Shown in pieces: positions 39,922-51,559 of a stretch of DNA of 64,000 nt. The notes beneath the pieces are model-generated. The model had not been told where the DNA came from. It made no database searches and saw only the letters and a program-made list of their open reading frames with translations. Position numbers and translations under genes: made by a program. The stretch comes from Helicobacter sp. 13S00477-4 (GTDB taxonomy: Bacteria; Campylobacterota; Campylobacteria; Campylobacterales; Helicobacteraceae). Position 1 is the stretch's first letter, and every line of letters starts with the position of its first letter. The DNA lies in contig NZ_MLAS01000004.1 of NCBI RefSeq assembly GCF_002272785.1, forward strand, positions 1 to 64,000. Direction: 5' to 3'.

Positions 39922-42747
39922 ATGAAAACCTTTAAACTACTCTTTTGTTCATTTTGGGTTGCTATCCCCTTGCTTTTTATATATGCTACTGTTACAGCGA
40001 TAGCGACTTTTATAGAAAATGATTATGGGACTCCTGCTGCTAGGGCTTTAGTTTATAATACTTATTGGTTTGATTTTTTGCATATTTATTTGTTGATAGT
40101 TTTGATTGGAACGTTGATTGTCTCAAAAGCTTGGCAAAGAAAGAAATATGCAAGCATATTGTTTCATGCTTCATTGGTAGTGATTATTTTTGGAGCAGGG
40201 GTTACTAGATTTTATGGATTTGAGGGGACTATGCATATTCGTGAAGGTAACAGTACATCTTCAATCACTACTAGTGATAGTTTCATTAATATCAAGGCTA
40301 TTTCTGCTGATGGCATTGAGCAAAAAATATCCATTCCAACTAATATTTCTGCATTTTCAAGACACAAGTTTAAAAAAACAGTGATGATTTTCAATAAACC
40401 TTTGGAATTAAAGTCTCTTGAAGTGCGTAAAAAAAATTTAGACAAGAGTGATAATCATACTTTTTTGGTCTTAGATGCTTTCTATAATGGTGTTGAGCGG
40501 GTTTATAATATTATTGGCGGACCTGGTATTGTAAGTCAAGATACAGAGGCTATCTTTGATAATGGAGTAAAGATTTTTATTAATTGGGGAGTTACAAAAA
40601 TCCAACTTCCTTTTGCTATAAAATTAAATAAATTTGATTTAGAGCATTATCCAGGATCGATGAGTCCTTCTTCTTATGCTTCTGAAGTAGAAGTTTTAGA
40701 TTCTGAAGGAAAAGTATTGATGCCTTATAAAATTTATATGAATCATGTTTTGGATTATGATGGGTATAGATTTTTTCAATCTTCTTATGATACAGATGAA
40801 AAAGGCACCATACTTTCAGTCAATAAAGATCCGGGCAAAATCCCTACTTATATTGGTTATACAATGTTGATTTTAGGAGCAGTTTGGATGTTATTTGCTA
40901 AGGGAGGAAGATTCCGAAAATTAGCCCAATTCCTCAAGGAGCAAAAAATCGCAAGTCTACTATTTGTGATTGTTTTTGGACTGAGTATGGGGCAGATTTT
41001 ACATGCTTCTGAAGGCAAAATTCAAACACATGGTCCTGCTGCGACTCAAACTTTGCCTCAAGATTCAAATATCCAAGAGAGTCAATCTGTCCCAGAAGTC
41101 TCTCAAACAGAGATTTTACAAAGACTTAAAAATTTAAAGAAAAACTCTAAAGATCATACTAAAAAATTTGCTCGTCTCCAACTGCAAGATTTTGGTGGTC
41201 GTATCAAACCTATTGATACTATGGCTATGGATATTGTGCATAAGATTACAAAAAAAGATGGTTTTATGGGGTTAAACAATAATCAGGTATTTTTAGGGAT
41301 GATGCTCTATCCAAATGATTGGCGAGATATTAAAATGATTTATACTTCAACCCCAAAGTTGAGAGAAATTTTGGGTGTAGATGTAGATCAAAAATGGATT
41401 GCTTTTTCAGATGCTTTTGGTCCGAATGGATATCGATTGCAAAATTATGTTCAAGAAGCTAATCTTAAGAAACCCAATGAAAGAGGTACGTTTGATAAAG
41501 ATGTTTTGAATGTCGATGAGAGGATAAATTTAGTTTATATGGTTTTTAGTGGGGAAATTTTGAGGATATTTCCAGATAAGAACTCTTCTACATGGCTTAG
41601 TCCATTAGCTGCATTGAAAAAATCAGATCCAAGCACAGCTTTAGAGATAAAGACTATCCTGAATGATATTTTTGATGGCTTTGATATTGGTATCGCTGAT
41701 GACCAATGGAGTAAAGCAGATGAGGCGTTGGATAAGCTTGCAAAATACCAGCAGATTCATGGTAAAGATTTATATTTATCAAAATCTAAAATTGATTCGG
41801 AAATTTTTTTGAATCATATGAATTTTTTTGATAAGTTGACTTTACCTTACATTTTGCTGGGCATTGCTTTATTTGCTACAATCCTTATAGCTGTTTTACG
41901 TGATAAAATCATAAATATTTGGTTGCATAGAGGATTTTATACTTTAATCCTCATATGCGTACTCATACATACTTTTGGGCTTGTGTTGCGTTGGTATGTC
42001 AGTGGGCATTCACCATGGAGTAATGCTTATGAATCAATGCTTTACATTGCATGGGCTGCTGGAGTAGCTGGGGTTGTTTTCTTTAGAAAATCAAATCTTG
42101 CCCTTTGTGCTTCAAGTTTTTTGGCAGGTATTTCTCTTTTTGTCGCACATATTGGTTTTATGGATCCTCAGATTGGTAATCTTGTGCCTGTATTGAAATC
42201 TTATTGGCTCAATATACATGTTTCTGTTATCACTGCAAGTTATGGATTTTTAGGGTTGTGTTTTATTCTTGGTGTGATTACTTTGATAATGTTTATTTTT
42301 AGAAATCCTAAACGACCTAATATTGATCATATAATCCTTTCTTTGAATGCTATTAATGAGATGAGTATGATTTTTGGTTTATTGATGCTTACGGTTGGGA
42401 ATTTTTTAGGAGGTGTTTGGGCTAATGAGTCTTGGGGTAGATATTGGGGTTGGGATCCTAAAGAAACTTGGGCATTGATTTCTATTGGTATTTATGCGAT
42501 TGTTTTGCACCTTAGGTTTATGGGATTTGCATTTATGCCTTATATTTTTGCGAGTGCAAGTGTGATTGCATTTTATTCTATTTTGATGACATATTTTGGA
42601 GTGAATTATTATTTATCAGGTATGCATAGCTATGCAGCTGGAGATCCGGTACCTATACCTGTATTTTTATATTATTTTGTAGCTTGTAGCTTGATTTTAA
42701 TCATATGGGCAGCCTTTAAACGCAAATTATTAACACCTAAAATTTAA
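39922..42747 (+). CDS. ccsBA: Fused cytochrome c synthase CcsBA (System II)
   Basis: Transports haem outward and attaches it to CXXCH motifs in c-type cytochromes. 941 residues from ATG 39922 (a TTG sits one codon earlier). The N-terminal half is ResB/CcsB (about 1-370), with early transmembrane helices and a large periplasmic domain. The C-terminal half is CcsA, with several helices and the haem-handling WWD segment WGRYWGWDPKETWALI, plus external His residues in LIHTFGLVLRWYVSGHSPWSN. Fusion of the two subunits is typical of Helicobacter and Campylobacter. It is 10 bp after the thioredoxin lipoprotein. Confidence 0.96.
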   Translation: MKTFKLLFCSFWVAIPLLFIYATVTAIATFIENDYGTPAARALVYNTYWFDFLHIYLLIVLIGTLIVSKAWQRKKYASILFHASLVVIIFGAGVTRFYGFEGTMHIREGNSTSSITTSDSFINIKAISADGIEQKISIPTNISAFSRHKFKKTVMIFNKPLELKSLEVRKKNLDKSDNHTFLVLDAFYNGVERVYNIIGGPGIVSQDTEAIFDNGVKIFINWGVTKIQLPFAIKLNKFDLEHYPGSMSPSSYASEVEVLDSEGKVLMPYKIYMNHVLDYDGYRFFQSSYDTDEKGTILSVNKDPGKIPTYIGYTMLILGAVWMLFAKGGRFRKLAQFLKEQKIASLLFVIVFGLSMGQILHASEGKIQTHGPAATQTLPQDSNIQESQSVPEVSQTEILQRLKNLKKNSKDHTKKFARLQLQDFGGRIKPIDTMAMDIVHKITKKDGFMGLNNNQVFLGMMLYPNDWRDIKMIYTSTPKLREILGVDVDQKWIAFSDAFGPNGYRLQNYVQEANLKKPNERGTFDKDVLNVDERINLVYMVFSGEILRIFPDKNSSTWLSPLAALKKSDPSTALEIKTILNDIFDGFDIGIADDQWSKADEALDKLAKYQQIHGKDLYLSKSKIDSEIFLNHMNFFDKLTLPYILLGIALFATILIAVLRDKIINIWLHRGFYTLILICVLIHTFGLVLRWYVSGHSPWSNAYESMLYIAWAAGVAGVVFFRKSNLALCASSFLAGISLFVAHIGFMDPQIGNLVPVLKSYWLNIHVSVITASYGFLGLCFILGVITLIMFIFRNPKRPNIDHIILSLNAINEMSMIFGLLMLTVGNFLGGVWANESWGRYWGWDPKETWALISIGIYAIVLHLRFMGFAFMPYIFASASVIAFYSILMTYFGVNYYLSGMHSYAAGDPVPIPVFLYYFVACSLILIIWAAFKRKLLTPKI

Positions 42748-42764
42748 AAAACCAAAGGAGTGGA

Positions 42765-44807
42765 GTGAAAAAATTTATTTTGTGGTTCATAGGGAGTATT
42801 GTTTTTTTATTGGTTTTATTTTATATTTTACTTTTTACCCAAATAGGGAATGATTTATTAAAACCCTTTGTGCAATCTCAAATCAATAGGCATTTTCCCA
42901 TTCCATTAGAGTTAGAAAAATTTTCTTTAAGGTTTTCAAATCTGGAGGCTTCCTTAAAACATAATGATGATTTGCAGATTGATTTGAAAAGTATTTTTTC
43001 ACTCTGGACTCAAAAAGTTGATGGTAAAATCAACATCGTATTTGACAGCTCTATTGCAGGAGTTGATTCTCCCTACCATGGGAAATTCAAAATTAAGTCT
43101 TCTTTGAAAGGTAAATTCCGGGATTTATTAGTGCATGTTTGTAGTGATATTGCTGATTCTAAAACACATCTTCAAGCTAGATTGAAAAATTTTTCTCTCA
43201 ATGCGTTGGAAGTGGATATTGCACATTTGAATTTGCAAAATTTATTACCTCTTTTGGGTCAAAAGTCGTATGTAAAAGGTGTTTTGAAAGCACAAGCAAA
43301 CCTTGAGTCTGATGACAAAAAAAATCTTTTAGGTGAAGCTGTTTTGCAGGTTCAAGATGGCAGTTTGGATACAGCTTTAGTAAAAAATGATTTTAAAATC
43401 ACGATACCTAAGACGGATTTCTTGTTGAATATAGAGGGTGATTTTGAGGATAAGTTGATTAAAAATCGTTTCAATTTAAATTCTAATCTCGGTGATATAG
43501 CTTCAAATGGGACGATAGAAACACAGACTGGCAAAATTGATAATGTTTATCATATAGATTTGATAGATATTGCTCCATTAACACCATTTTTTAAAATCCC
43601 TCTTAGAGGTAATTTTGAAGCTTTGGGTAAGATAAAAAGAGTCAAAGAATCTTTAAACATTGAAGGTGAAGCTGACATCGCAAATTCTAAAAGTGCCTAT
43701 CAGGTAGCTTTAAAGAACTTTAACCTTGATAGTATTCATTTTGATATTAAAAAATTGAGTATAAATAAAATCTTGTGGATGTTATATCAGCCTCAATATA
43801 TTGATGGAGAAGTTGATATTAAGGGTAATGTAAGTGATTTTAATAAAAATCTTTCACTTAAAGTTGCAGCAAACATGACTGGGAATACCATGAATGTGCC
43901 AATAAAAAAACATTTAGGCTTGGATATGCCACATACTATTTTTAATACCCAAGTAGGTGTGTTTTTAAATCAAGGTATTGGCAAGATGAATGTTGAATTT
44001 GATTCTTCTTTAGGGAGTCTTAAGATTCCAAAAATTGATTTGAATTTGATTGAAAATTCTTTCAAAGGCGATTATAATTTATCTTTGCCAGATTTAAAAA
44101 AGTTACATTTTATTACAGGTATGCCTATGAAAGGTGCTTTTGATTTAAATGGTAAAATGCAATATGCTCCAAATAACTATTTTATTGACTTTAATTCAGA
44201 TGATTTAGGGGGGAGGCTTAAGGGTATTCTTGAAAATCATCATTTAAAGGCAGATCTTGAAAATATACCAGTAGAAAATATTTTAATCTTTTTTGATGTG
44301 CCTGATGTATTTGATGCTTTCGCTTCCGGAAATCTTGATTATGATTTAGAGACCCAAAAAGGTAAGCTCAATCTCATCATGCAAAATGGTAAATTCACAC
44401 AGAATGATTTTACCTATATGATAAAAAAATATACTAATTTTGATATAACAAAACAAATTTTTGATGATGTGAAATTTTCATCTAGCTTAAATAAAAAAAT
44501 TTTAGATGCGAAGTTAAATATACAAAATGATCAACTCAAAGTAGATTCTGATAAAATGAAAATTGATTTAGGCAAAAATAAGATTGATTCAAAAATCAAA
44601 TTGACTTTCGGAAAAGATTTTATTTATACCTTGCTTAAAGGGGATTTGAATGCTCCAAAAGTAGAAATTGATGCAAGTGAATTATTGAAAAAAGAAACGA
44701 TTAAAGCTATCAATAAAGGAGCAAATAAAGTTATTGAAAAATATGTTCCAAAAGAAAGTCAAGAAAAGGTCAAAAGAATCCTTGATGGCGTATTGAAAAA
44801 TTTTTAG
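42765..44807 (+). CDS. AsmA-like large exported membrane-anchored protein
   Basis: A 680-residue protein with one N-terminal transmembrane helix (about 4-26), then IGNDLLKPFVQSQINRHFP, the chorein-like opening seen in AsmA/TamB-type proteins. A long series of beta-strand repeats follows (LHNG/LKGKFR, IDGEVDIKGN, GAFDLNGKM), up to a Lys-rich C-terminus. This fits the AsmA family, whose members bridge the periplasm and affect lipid transport or outer membrane assembly. GTG at 42765 with AAAGGAG is the start. No conserved catalytic motif is visible. It follows ccsBA by 17 bp. Confidence 0.65.
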   Translation: MKKFILWFIGSIVFLLVLFYILLFTQIGNDLLKPFVQSQINRHFPIPLELEKFSLRFSNLEASLKHNDDLQIDLKSIFSLWTQKVDGKINIVFDSSIAGVDSPYHGKFKIKSSLKGKFRDLLVHVCSDIADSKTHLQARLKNFSLNALEVDIAHLNLQNLLPLLGQKSYVKGVLKAQANLESDDKKNLLGEAVLQVQDGSLDTALVKNDFKITIPKTDFLLNIEGDFEDKLIKNRFNLNSNLGDIASNGTIETQTGKIDNVYHIDLIDIAPLTPFFKIPLRGNFEALGKIKRVKESLNIEGEADIANSKSAYQVALKNFNLDSIHFDIKKLSINKILWMLYQPQYIDGEVDIKGNVSDFNKNLSLKVAANMTGNTMNVPIKKHLGLDMPHTIFNTQVGVFLNQGIGKMNVEFDSSLGSLKIPKIDLNLIENSFKGDYNLSLPDLKKLHFITGMPMKGAFDLNGKMQYAPNNYFIDFNSDDLGGRLKGILENHHLKADLENIPVENILIFFDVPDVFDAFASGNLDYDLETQKGKLNLIMQNGKFTQNDFTYMIKKYTNFDITKQIFDDVKFSSSLNKKILDAKLNIQNDQLKVDSDKMKIDLGKNKIDSKIKLTFGKDFIYTLLKGDLNAPKVEIDASELLKKETIKAINKGANKVIEKYVPKESQEKVKRILDGVLKNF

Positions 44808-44813
44808 TTTTTT

Positions 44814-45137
44814 CTATTGACGTGGGGAATACATCATAATGCTTACTCCACTGAGTATGACAATAGAACCTATAATATCGTATTTGTCTGGCTTAAATCC
44901 ATCAATAAAGCAAGCCCATAATAATGAAAATATGATAAAAATACCACCATAAGCAGCATACACTCTGCCAAAACTATCTGTCTGTAAGGTTGCTATTAAC
45001 CCATAGATAACAATACAAATAGCCCCAAATAATCCTATCCAAATACTTTGATTTTGTTTCATCCATATCCATATCAAATATCCTCCACCTACTTCAAATA
45101 TACAGGCTAAGATAAAAATACTAATAGATTTTATCAA
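44814..45137 (-). CDS. YnfA/UPF0060-family small membrane protein
   Basis: A 107-residue protein with four transmembrane segments, resembling small multidrug resistance folds. Characteristic parts are [17 protein letters not shown] near the start, [24 protein letters not shown] in the middle, and the [20 protein letters not shown] tail. Transport activity is unproven for the family. It follows gatB with a 4-nt overlap. Confidence 0.85.
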   Translation of the reverse strand: MIKSISIFILACIFEVGGGYLIWIWMKQNQSIWIGLFGAICIVIYGLIATLQTDSFGRVYAAYGGIFIIFSLLWACFIDGFKPDKYDIIGSIVILSGVSIMMYSPRQ

Positions 45138-46561
45138 TGGAGTTTTTCTTTGAGGAGTTCGTTGAGTCGGTTGGGATTGGCACCTTTTACATTTTTCATT
45201 ACCTGCCCTACAAAGAATCCAAGTAATTTATCTTTCCCGTTTTTATATTCTTCTACTTTGTCTGCATTGGCATTTAAAACATTTTCAATAGCTTGTAAGA
45301 TTGCTTTATCATCATTGATTTGAGCAAGTCCAAGAGATTCAATAAGGTTATCTATATCCCCACCTTTTTTTTCTATGAGGACATCAAGGATTTCTTTAGC
45401 ACTTTTGCCACTGATTTTACCTTCTTCAATCCTTTTTACTAAAGTACTCAAAGTTTTTGCATCAATGTTACAATTTTGAAGGGTTGATTCGCCTTTGAGC
45501 CTCCCAATCAATTCCACAGTTAGCCAAGTAATACTTGCTTTGGGTGATGCTCCTTGTGCTAACATTGTTTCAAAATAATTAGCCATTTCTAGATTGCTAG
45601 TTACCACAAGTGCATCACTTTCCTTGATGCCAAACTCTTTGATATAACGTTCTTTTTTTTCATCAGGGAGTTCTGCAATTTCTCTTCCTTCTTTAAACAA
45701 AGTTTCATCAATATAAACATTCAAAAGATCTGGATCTGGGAAATATCTGTAATCAGCTGATTCTTCTTTTCCTCTCATGGAGCGAGTGACGCCTTTTTCT
45801 GTATCAAAAAGTCTTGTTTCTTGAATGATTTCTTGGTTGTATTTGTTATCTTCCCAAGCTTCTGATTGTCGTTGTATTTCATATTCTATGGCTTTTTGGA
45901 TAAATCTAAAGCTATTGAGATTTTTTATTTCTACTCTTGTGTATAGATTACAGTCTCCATGTGGTCTGATAGAGACATTAGCATCACACCTAAAGCTACC
46001 TTCTTGCATATTGGCATCAGAGATTCCAATAAATCTTACGATTGAATGGAGTTTTTTTAGATAAGCTATAGCTTCATCACTATTACGCATATCTGGTTCT
46101 GAAACTATTTCTAATAAAGGAGTGCAAGCACGATTCAAGTCCACTTTGGAATACTCGTCTTCGTGAATGTTTTTACCCGCGTCTTCTTCCATATGTGCAC
46201 GTGTGATGCCAATGATTTTTTTCTTCCCATTGAGCTCTATTTCTATATTACCTTTACCGACAATAGGGACATCAAATTGTGAAATTTGATAAGCTTTTGG
46301 CAAGTCTGGGTAAAAATAATTTTTTCTGGCAAAAATTGAATTTTGATTGATTTGTGCTTGGATAGCGGTACCAAATTGAATAGCTTTTTTGACGACTTCA
46401 CGATTCAGAACAGGCAAAGCACCTGGCAATCCAAGACAAGTTGGACATACATTAATATTGGGTGATTCACCAAAGCTTGTAGGGCAGGAGCAAAAAATTT
46501 TTGTTTTGGTGTTGAGTTGGACATGCACTTCAAGACCAATGATGGTTTCAAAATGACTCAT
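45134..46561 (-). CDS. gatB: Asp-tRNA(Asn)/Glu-tRNA(Gln) amidotransferase subunit B
   Basis: The kinase/tRNA-binding subunit of GatCAB, which converts Glu-tRNA(Gln) and Asp-tRNA(Asn) to the cognate amidated forms. 475 residues, normal. It shows the family opening [23 protein letters not shown] and the zinc Cys pairs CSCPTSF and [25 protein letters not shown] and [14 protein letters not shown] follow, with a C-terminal YqeY-like domain ending in LLKEKL. gatA and gatC are not in the window. The start overlaps the M16 gene stop. Confidence 0.96.
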   Translation of the reverse strand: MSHFETIIGLEVHVQLNTKTKIFCSCPTSFGESPNINVCPTCLGLPGALPVLNREVVKKAIQFGTAIQAQINQNSIFARKNYFYPDLPKAYQISQFDVPIVGKGNIEIELNGKKKIIGITRAHMEEDAGKNIHEDEYSKVDLNRACTPLLEIVSEPDMRNSDEAIAYLKKLHSIVRFIGISDANMQEGSFRCDANVSIRPHGDCNLYTRVEIKNLNSFRFIQKAIEYEIQRQSEAWEDNKYNQEIIQETRLFDTEKGVTRSMRGKEESADYRYFPDPDLLNVYIDETLFKEGREIAELPDEKKERYIKEFGIKESDALVVTSNLEMANYFETMLAQGASPKASITWLTVELIGRLKGESTLQNCNIDAKTLSTLVKRIEEGKISGKSAKEILDVLIEKKGGDIDNLIESLGLAQINDDKAILQAIENVLNANADKVEEYKNGKDKLLGFFVGQVMKNVKGANPNRLNELLKEKLH

Positions 46562-47868
46562 TTTACCTCCTTTTTTGTGAGGATACTAAAAGTGAGATCT
46601 TTTATTTCAGCGTGTGAACGGATGTAGTCATTGAGTTCTTTGAGGGTTAGATTTTTGATTTGTTCAAGCTGTGTTTTGTTAAAATCAAGTGGAAGCCCTA
46701 AATAAAAATTGTAAAATTTTGTAGATACACGTTCTGAGAGTGTTTCATTTCTTAATGGTTCTGAACCCAAGAGGAATTTTTTTGCTCCATCAAGTTCTTC
46801 TTGAGTGGCACCATTTTTGATGAAATCATCAATAACTTTTTTGACCAAGTCAATACTTTCATCTTGGTTTTTGATTTGAGTTTGTAAATAGCCTGTTGTG
46901 TAGTTTGTTATTTTACCAGGTATAATCCTCATATATGCTGAATAAGCTAGGCCTCTTTTGACACGAATTTCTTCCATTAAGCGACTTCCAAAGCCACTTG
47001 AGCCTAATATAAAAGACATTACCCTTGCTTTATAAGATTCTGTTTTGAGGTCTTTAACGACAAAAGGTGAACCAAAATATATATAAGCTTGCTGTGTATC
47101 CTTATAGATTATCTTTTTTTGTGGTTTGGGGTTGGCATTATAATGATGTGTCTGGGATTTTTCTCCTAAGGGTAGTGTATTTAGAATGGGTTTGAGTAAA
47201 GATAGGGTTTTATTTATATCTATATCCCCCCCTATAATTATTATGAGACGAGAGAGTGAAAGATTTTGTTGGAGATAATTTTTGATATCTGCGAGTTTGA
47301 TATTTCCTACACTTTTAACAGTGCCTAATGGTGGTTGTGCTAATGGGGTATTTTTGAATAGCATTGATTGAAGAGTTGTATTAGCTATGTAGTCGAAATC
47401 ACTTTGTTTATCCAAGAGATTTGAGATGGTTTTGGTTTGGACTTTTTTTAGTGCATTAGATGAGAGGTTGGGGGATTTTAGTAAATCTGCTAGGAAGCCA
47501 ATAGCATTTTTTTCTTGTTCTTTGAGGTAGCTTAATTCAATATTTAAGGTATCACTACCTGAAACTGAACTTAAGCTGATTGCTTTTTGTTCAAGCAGAT
47601 CTGAAAATTTTGTTGCACCAAGTTCTTTAGTCCCTTCATTTAGAAGACTTGCAGAAAGTTTAGCGAGTCCAATTTTATCTCCATCACTTACGCTCCCCCC
47701 ACCAACAAAGGTAAAACGAATGAAGCCTGTGGGTAAAAGTTTGGATTCTTCATAAATCACAGGGATTTTGATATCTTTGATTTCATAAAACTTAATGGAT
47801 TCATTTAGGTTGTTTGCGTTCATAGAAACTCCTATAAATAATAATAATGTGATGATGGATTTTTTCAT
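46558..47868 (-). CDS. M16-like peptidase homologue lacking the zinc motif
   Basis: A 436-residue M16 fold with a signal peptide ([18 protein letters not shown]), so it is probably periplasmic. It has two M16 halves; the second includes [28 protein letters not shown], typical of the family. The HxxEH zinc site expected near residue 75 is replaced by [22 protein letters not shown], with no His-x-x-Glu-His. It is therefore a non-catalytic partner type, like the inactive subunits found in M16 pairs. A C7 run occurs at 47226-47232 but does not break the frame. It lies between gatB and mqnC. Confidence 0.8.
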   Translation of the reverse strand: MKKSIITLLLFIGVSMNANNLNESIKFYEIKDIKIPVIYEESKLLPTGFIRFTFVGGGSVSDGDKIGLAKLSASLLNEGTKELGATKFSDLLEQKAISLSSVSGSDTLNIELSYLKEQEKNAIGFLADLLKSPNLSSNALKKVQTKTISNLLDKQSDFDYIANTTLQSMLFKNTPLAQPPLGTVKSVGNIKLADIKNYLQQNLSLSRLIIIIGGDIDINKTLSLLKPILNTLPLGEKSQTHHYNANPKPQKKIIYKDTQQAYIYFGSPFVVKDLKTESYKARVMSFILGSSGFGSRLMEEIRVKRGLAYSAYMRIIPGKITNYTTGYLQTQIKNQDESIDLVKKVIDDFIKNGATQEELDGAKKFLLGSEPLRNETLSERVSTKFYNFYLGLPLDFNKTQLEQIKNLTLKELNDYIRSHAEIKDLTFSILTKKEVK

Positions 47869-48915
47869 TCAATACCTTTTGAGGATTTCATAAGCTGTGT
47901 TTCTTTTTGCAGGGTATTCGCCAATATCTTTGATGAGGTGTATCATTTCTTCTTCATTCATACTATGGCTTGCTCCTGCAGCAGCGACAACATTTTCTTC
48001 CATCATAGTGCTACCTAAATCATTCGCACCAAAGAGAAGTGCTAGTTGACCAATGTGTGATCCTTGTGTTACCCATGAGCTTTGAATATTTTTAATATTA
48101 TCCAAGTAAAGCCGACTGCAAGCTAGAAGTCTTAAATATCGGTTTGAAGAGGCTTTTTTTAGGTGAGGCATTTCTTCTTGAAGGGGAGTATTTCTTGGCT
48201 GGAAACTCCAGAGGATAAAAGCTCTGAATCCTCCTGTTTCATCTTGAAGATTCCTAACTCTATCCCAATGCTCTACTACATCTTCATCTTCATCAACACT
48301 ACCAAACATCATAGTAGCTGTACTTTTAATATCTAGTTTGTGTGCAAGTTTATGTACTTCTATCCATTCATCAGAATCTAGTTTTTTAGGTGCGATGATA
48401 TCACGAACCCTATCGCTTAAGATCTCTGCTCCAGCACCGGGTATAGAACTCAAACCTACTGATTTTAGCCTTGATAAGACTTCAGAGATACTGAGTTTGG
48501 AAACTTTAGCAATATAGTTTATTTCAATAGCAGAAAATCCGTGTACAGTGATAGTAGGGTATTTTTGATGGATGTGAGAAACCAAGTCTTCATAGTAGTC
48601 AATTTTGAGTTTTGGGTGTACGCCGCCTTGAAAAAGAATCTGTGTCCCTCCTATGGCAATGAGTTCGTCAATTTTTTTATCAATTTCTTCAAAGCTCAAG
48701 ATATATTGACCCTCTTCATTGAGTCGTCTTTTGAAAGCACAAAATTTACAATCTACCCAACAAATATTAGTGTAATTGATATTGCGATCAACGATAAAGG
48801 TTGTGATTTTATCGGGGTGTAACTTTTGTTTTGTTTTATTTGCCATTTCTCCAAGCTCTTTAAGGGATGCATTTTTCATCAAGTGGAGTATTTCTTGATT
48901 GCTTATTCGTTTCAT
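47869..48915 (-). CDS. mqnC: Cyclic dehypoxanthinyl futalosine synthase MqnC
   Basis: A radical SAM enzyme of the futalosine route to menaquinone. The ATG at 48915 (MKRISNQEIL) is preferred over the upstream extension inside bamA, and AAAGGAT precedes it. Length 348. The Fe-S motif CxxxCxxC is in ICWVDCKFCAF. The family parts are GGTQILFQGGVHPKL, HGFSAIEI, SIPGAGAEIL and GFRAFILWSFQPRNTPL, the last distinguishing MqnC from MqnE. It is 10 bp downstream of bamA. Confidence 0.9.
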   Translation of the reverse strand: MKRISNQEILHLMKNASLKELGEMANKTKQKLHPDKITTFIVDRNINYTNICWVDCKFCAFKRRLNEEGQYILSFEEIDKKIDELIAIGGTQILFQGGVHPKLKIDYYEDLVSHIHQKYPTITVHGFSAIEINYIAKVSKLSISEVLSRLKSVGLSSIPGAGAEILSDRVRDIIAPKKLDSDEWIEVHKLAHKLDIKSTATMMFGSVDEDEDVVEHWDRVRNLQDETGGFRAFILWSFQPRNTPLQEEMPHLKKASSNRYLRLLACSRLYLDNIKNIQSSWVTQGSHIGQLALLFGANDLGSTMMEENVVAAAGASHSMNEEEMIHLIKDIGEYPAKRNTAYEILKRY

Positions 48916-48925
48916 TGATAATCCT

Positions 48926-51328
48926 TTAAAATCTCGTTCCCATTGTGAATTCAAAATTTGAGGTATAGTCTCCTGGTTGTTTGTTGAAAACTTTAATAGG
49001 GAATACTAAAACAATTGGACCCATTGGTGATACCCATTCTAAGGCAATACCAGTAGCAGCTCTCCATTCTAAATGTTCATAACCTCTTTTTGGTACGCCA
49101 TAATCTTGAAAATCAGCAGTTTTATTATCTTTACTATAGCCTTTATAAGTTATGAAACCGTAATCAAAATAACCTGAAATCCTCATTTTGGCTGCTTCTA
49201 AAATCCCATAACTGAGTTCGACAGAATTAGTAAAAAGTCCATCCCCTCCAACCCATAATCCATAAACATCTCGTGGAGATATAGACCCGCTTTGGAATCC
49301 TCTTATTGTACTCACACCCCCCATATAAAAGGTATTATTGATAGCCATAAAGTCTTGAGGGCTATAGCGGAATATATACCCTCCTTGGGCTTTGTATCTG
49401 GCTATAAAATCTAAACCAATGAGTTTTTTGAGGTGATAGTATGCAGCGAATTTTGCATATAATTTTGTATTCCTGACATTACCACCAAGTCCATTAAATT
49501 GAGCATATGCTGAAGCGATGATACCATTTTTTGGGAAGTAGTAGTCATCAGTATTATCAAAATTAATGCTAGGGGTAATAGAACTTGCGATTGGGATATG
49601 ATAGTCTTTGTTCCAAATACCCCTTGCAAAACCACTCAGGTCATTTCCTACGATTTGCTTATCTGAAGCGTAATAACGTTCATAAAGTGGAGAGGAAAAA
49701 TTGAAAGTTTTAGTTACATTGATATCATAACCCAAGCTTGCCCTGAGTGTATTGGTTATGAGTCGACCAGCTGTAATGCCAAATCCTCCGGATTGTTCGA
49801 CATATTGGTAATTGACATAGTAGTTAGCATATAGATTCGCAGAGCCACTGTATCTGCTATCAAAGATTCTAGGATTGGATAGGGAAATATTGCCTGAAAA
49901 CTGTCTACCGCTATTCCTGATACCATTATAGCTTTGACCTGTACCGGTAGAAATATTGGCATAGACACTACCGCTTTGACCTGTCCCAAAGAGATTTCGT
50001 TCACTCACAGAGCCATTGATCATTAGCCCTCCATAACTCCCATAGCCCAATCCAAATTGTAATTGTCCTGTCCTGCCTTCCTGAACACTTACAAGCAAAT
50101 CCATAGCATCTGAGCTTACTCTTCTTTCTTCAATCTTGACATTATCAAAAAAACCAAGCCTTCGCAGAGCATTTTCAGAATCATTTACTTTGCTAAGACT
50201 GTATTGATCTCCGGGGGCTAAGAGGATTTCACGTCGGATGATTCGATCGCTTGTTCGAGTATTCCCTGAGATAATAACATCGCTGATATGGACTTTATCC
50301 CCAACTTGAATATGATAGATTACTTTTGTACTCCCTTCAGCTTCATTTTTATCTAAATCAGGCTTGACTACTGCAAATGCATAGCCTTTGTCTGCTACCT
50401 CTCTTTTTAAGATTTGAGTATCTGCACGCAAATTTTCAATGTTAAAAATTTCATTTTTTTTGATTTTGATTGATTTTAGGAGTTTGGAGATTGGGACGAC
50501 TTCATCATCAATATTTATTTCTACATCAGAGACTTTATATTGAGTGCCTTCAACTATTTTGTAATAAAGGTTTGCACTATAGGTAGAGAAATTTGCATCT
50601 AAAAATGGTGAAGAAACATTTGCATCTAAAAAACCATGCCTCATATAAACATCTTGGATACGAAGGCTATCGTATTCTAATTCATTTAGGTGTAATTTAC
50701 CATCATTGAGTCCCCACATCCAGCCCATAAAATCTCTCTGTTTATTTGCACTTAAGGATTCTAAATCTTTTTTTTTGAGTTTTTCTCTCCCTTCGTAGGT
50801 TGCTTTTCTGATAATAATATTATCGCCACGATTTACATTCAGCACAATAGCATAAGCTCCATCGTTTGTTACAGGGGTTATATCAGTTTCAACTACTGTG
50901 CCATAATAGCCTTGATATTCTAGGATGGTTTTTAGAGTATTTTTTGCTTTTTCAAGCTTTTGCTCATCAAAAGTATCGCCTTTTTTGATACCCATTTGAG
51001 TATAGAGGGTTTCTTTTTCTTGTTCTGTCCCATATCCTTTGATTTCTATGCTCGCTACTCGTGGTTTTTCAGTGAAATGAAAAATTAGTATACTTTTGTC
51101 AAAAGTAGCATAAACATCTTTGAAATAACCTTGATTATAAAGAGCAAGGATAGCTTTATTCAATTTAGATAGATCTAATGTATCACCTTCTTGGATATTT
51201 GTAACTTCTCCAGCAAGCATTGGAGACATGTATAATAATCCCTGATATTTTATAGAGTTAATCTTTTCTGCATACAGGATAGAAAGTCCAAAACATAGTA
51301 ACAAAATAATTAGTTTTTTGAAATACAA
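48926..51328 (-). CDS. bamA: Outer membrane protein assembly factor BamA
   Basis: The essential barrel-insertion machine of the outer membrane, 800 residues. A signal peptide ([17 protein letters not shown]) precedes five POTRA domains (about 22-430). A 16-strand barrel follows, with the loop 6 motif IRGF in [13 protein letters not shown], ending in EFTMGTRF with a C-terminal Phe. The start is TTG at 51328 with TAAGG about 12 nt upstream; no ATG gives a complete signal peptide. It assembles the many barrels seen here, including TpsB. A -10 box on the minus strand at 51383-51388 lies 55 bp upstream. Confidence 0.96.
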   Translation of the reverse strand: MYFKKLIILLLCFGLSILYAEKINSIKYQGLLYMSPMLAGEVTNIQEGDTLDLSKLNKAILALYNQGYFKDVYATFDKSILIFHFTEKPRVASIEIKGYGTEQEKETLYTQMGIKKGDTFDEQKLEKAKNTLKTILEYQGYYGTVVETDITPVTNDGAYAIVLNVNRGDNIIIRKATYEGREKLKKKDLESLSANKQRDFMGWMWGLNDGKLHLNELEYDSLRIQDVYMRHGFLDANVSSPFLDANFSTYSANLYYKIVEGTQYKVSDVEINIDDEVVPISKLLKSIKIKKNEIFNIENLRADTQILKREVADKGYAFAVVKPDLDKNEAEGSTKVIYHIQVGDKVHISDVIISGNTRTSDRIIRREILLAPGDQYSLSKVNDSENALRRLGFFDNVKIEERRVSSDAMDLLVSVQEGRTGQLQFGLGYGSYGGLMINGSVSERNLFGTGQSGSVYANISTGTGQSYNGIRNSGRQFSGNISLSNPRIFDSRYSGSANLYANYYVNYQYVEQSGGFGITAGRLITNTLRASLGYDINVTKTFNFSSPLYERYYASDKQIVGNDLSGFARGIWNKDYHIPIASSITPSINFDNTDDYYFPKNGIIASAYAQFNGLGGNVRNTKLYAKFAAYYHLKKLIGLDFIARYKAQGGYIFRYSPQDFMAINNTFYMGGVSTIRGFQSGSISPRDVYGLWVGGDGLFTNSVELSYGILEAAKMRISGYFDYGFITYKGYSKDNKTADFQDYGVPKRGYEHLEWRAATGIALEWVSPMGPIVLVFPIKVFNKQPGDYTSNFEFTMGTRF

Positions 51329-51382
51329 TTTTTTAATACCTTATGGAAATTAAGTTTTAATGTTGAATATATAGGCTCATAG

Positions 51383-51388
51383 ATTATA
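51383..51388 (-). promoter_or_regulatory. Predicted -10 box of the bamA operon
   Basis: The minus strand reads TATAAT, giving a leader of about 48 nt before the TTG start of bamA. The downstream genes mqnC, M16, gatB and ynfA probably share this promoter. Confidence 0.45.
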
Positions 51389-51559
51389 CTTGAATTTGTC
51401 TTAAAATAATCTATTGTGATATTTTTTGTTGTTCGATATATCAAGCAAGGCTTTTAGACTTAATTGGGGATATTTTATGATCTTGAATTATAGTAATGTT
51501 AGTTATTTGCTATATTGAAGTGTGTTTTAGGATTTTTGTATGGTTTTAATTTAATGAGG

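Noticed and set aside
47226-47232. C7 run in the M16-like gene
   Set aside because: In frame and shorter than the slippage-prone runs; no second frame is interrupted there.
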